A stretch of 64,000 nt of DNA from Nitrospirales bacterium. Lineage in GTDB: Bacteria > Nitrospirota > Nitrospiria > Nitrospirales > UBA8639. The stretch spans positions 30,667 through 94,666 of the forward strand of contig JAJDBQ010000093.1 of the NCBI GenBank assembly GCA_029261255.1. The letters run 5' to 3'. Under the pieces are notes generated by a model. That model was not told the origin of the DNA, searched no databases, and worked only from the letters and a program-made list of their open reading frames with translations. Both the position numbers and the translations under genes were made by a program. Positions 63,206 through 64,000 of the stretch are shown here, piece after piece. The first letter of the stretch is position 1, and each line of letters opens with the position of its first letter.

Positions 63206-63796
63206 ATGCAGCAGGTTAGCACAAGGATTTTGCGTCTATGGAACCGAGGTGGCTGGGCTAGCATCATCGTCACGTGCATCAGTCTGTTGGGTTTGGGCTG
63301 TGCATCGGTCAATGATGGAGTGTCAAAAGCCCTCGTGGTGGGCGTTGTGGATCCCCAAAGAATTTTACAAGAAACAGTGAAAGGACAGCAGCTCTCTGAT
63401 GCGCTGAACGCTTTTATGAAGGATCGTCAGGCGTTAGTAGAATTAGAGCAGAAAGAACTACGCGATCTTGAGGATGCATTACGGGCTCAACGGACTGTGC
63501 TCAGTTCATCGGCGCGCGGACAAAAAGAAGAACAATTTCGTCAAAAAATGGCAGGGTATCAACAAAAAGTTGCGGAGTTAAATCGCGAAGTACAAGAAAA
63601 ACAACGCGAATTGCAAGACACATTTCGCCGGGAAGTCAGCGAGATTGTGTCTCAAATTGCGAGTGATCGAAACCTAGGATTAGTGTTGGAGCATGGTCCA
63701 AACTCTGGCACGTTATTTTATCAAGATAGTTGGGATATTTCGAATGCGGTCATTGAAGCCTTGAATCAAGAGAGTGAAGAATCAGAAAGTCCGTAG
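63206..63796 (+). CDS. OmpH/Skp-like periplasmic chaperone
   Basis: About 196 residues from ATG 63206 (GAGGAG upstream), not from the GTG-type start inside bamA. N-terminal signal ([13 protein letters not shown]) with a possible lipoprotein Cys, then [20 protein letters not shown], a long coiled coil (about 75-150) and a C-terminal [17 protein letters not shown] typical of OmpH. Holds unfolded outer-membrane proteins for BamA. A GLGC lipobox is not ideal, so soluble Skp is an alternative. Confidence 0.86.
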   Translation: MQQVSTRILRLWNRGGWASIIVTCISLLGLGCASVNDGVSKALVVGVVDPQRILQETVKGQQLSDALNAFMKDRQALVELEQKELRDLEDALRAQRTVLSSSARGQKEEQFRQKMAGYQQKVAELNREVQEKQRELQDTFRREVSEIVSQIASDRNLGLVLEHGPNSGTLFYQDSWDISNAVIEALNQESEESESP

Positions 63797-63873
63797 GTGT
63801 TTGCGTTTGTTTTTTGTTTGATGGTACCTGGGTGTTGAAAGACGAAAAGGACAAGGAAAAAGGAGAAATCCCT

Positions 63874-64000
63874 ATGGCTCAAGAGGAGCTTAATATACTC
63901 GATATCCAAACATTATTGCCCCATCGTTATCCATTCCTCTTGGTTGATCGGATTCTTGAGATCGAGGCCGCAAAGCGGATTGTCGGTATCAAAAATGTCA
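63874..64000 (+). CDS. fabZ: 3-hydroxyacyl-ACP dehydratase FabZ, 3' end outside window
   Basis: The first 42 codons: [20 protein letters not shown] then [10 protein letters not shown], the FabZ active-site His region ([13 protein letters not shown]). AAGGAG lies before the ATG. Dehydrates hydroxyacyl-ACP in fatty-acid and lipid A synthesis. The order bamA, OmpH/Skp-like, fabZ is common, but lpxD, often between the last two, is not here. Confidence 0.93.
   Translation, partial: MAQEELNILDIQTLLPHRYPFLLVDRILEIEAAKRIVGIKNV

Noticed and set aside
1..64000. CRISPR arrays, tRNA or rRNA genes, transposases, integrases
   Set aside because: I looked for regular spaced repeats, tRNA-like arms and recombinase motifs and saw none. 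The periodic intergenic repeats have a 7-base unit and no spacers.

Overview
This looks like a chromosomal segment of a motile Gram-negative bacterium, most plausibly Nitrospirota (Nitrospira-like). That assignment is inference from gene style, from the outer-membrane genes (bamA, an OmpH/Skp-like gene, fabZ) and from heptad-based palindromes between genes. No marker gene here fixes the taxon. The window is dominated by one flagellar and chemotaxis locus with a large sugar-biosynthesis island embedded in it.

Layout. (1) 1-6.8 kb: two methyl-accepting chemotaxis proteins (the first cut by the window edge, the second with a periplasmic c-type haem motif), a small unknown gene, cheB, cheW and the stator pair motA-motB. 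(2) 7.1-15.9 kb: rod, ring and hook-associated genes flgF, flgG, flgA, flgH, flgI, flgJ, flgM, flgN, flgK and flgL. A sigma-54-type promoter precedes flgF and a sigma-28-type promoter precedes flgM. (3) 16.0-20.1 kb: a response-regulator diguanylate cyclase, a hybrid histidine kinase, fliW and csrA. (4) 20.5-49.6 kb: about 29 kb of tightly packed, often overlapping sugar genes. They encode a heptose-type nucleotidyltransferase and kinase, a GDP-mannose-dehydratase-like enzyme, two split thiamine-diphosphate enzymes, three paralogous SDR proteins lacking the usual catalytic Tyr, an RmlC-like epimerase, methyltransferases, a 3,024-residue multidomain glycosyltransferase, two GT9 heptosyltransferase-like proteins and a CgeB-like protein with a Maf-like N-terminus. 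(5) 49.7-54.7 kb: flagellin fliC behind a sigma-28 promoter, flaG, fliD, fliS, fliT, a stand-alone histidine-kinase-dimerisation-like mini-protein and a PilZ-type protein. (6) 54.8-60.3 kb, minus strand: lon, thiL, a DUF2062 protein and an HD hydrolase. (7) 60.8-64 kb: bamA, an OmpH/Skp-like gene and the start of fabZ.

How it fits together. The flagellar hierarchy is readable from the DNA: sigma-54 for the rod/ring genes, sigma-28 for the anti-sigma factor flgM and for fliC, and a post-transcriptional CsrA-FliW layer whose probable target is the fliC leader, where a hairpin carries GGA in its loop and a second GGA site overlaps the ribosome-binding site. The sugar island sits between csrA and fliC and is most simply read as a flagellin-glycosylation island making a modified (deoxy)heptose glycan. 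The most unusual points are the giant protein with a duplicated GT2-TPR-methyltransferase plan, ParB/sulfiredoxin-like domains fused to sugar enzymes, the Tyr-less SDR trio, and five heptanucleotide-periodic palindromic elements in the intergenic gaps of the flagellar part.
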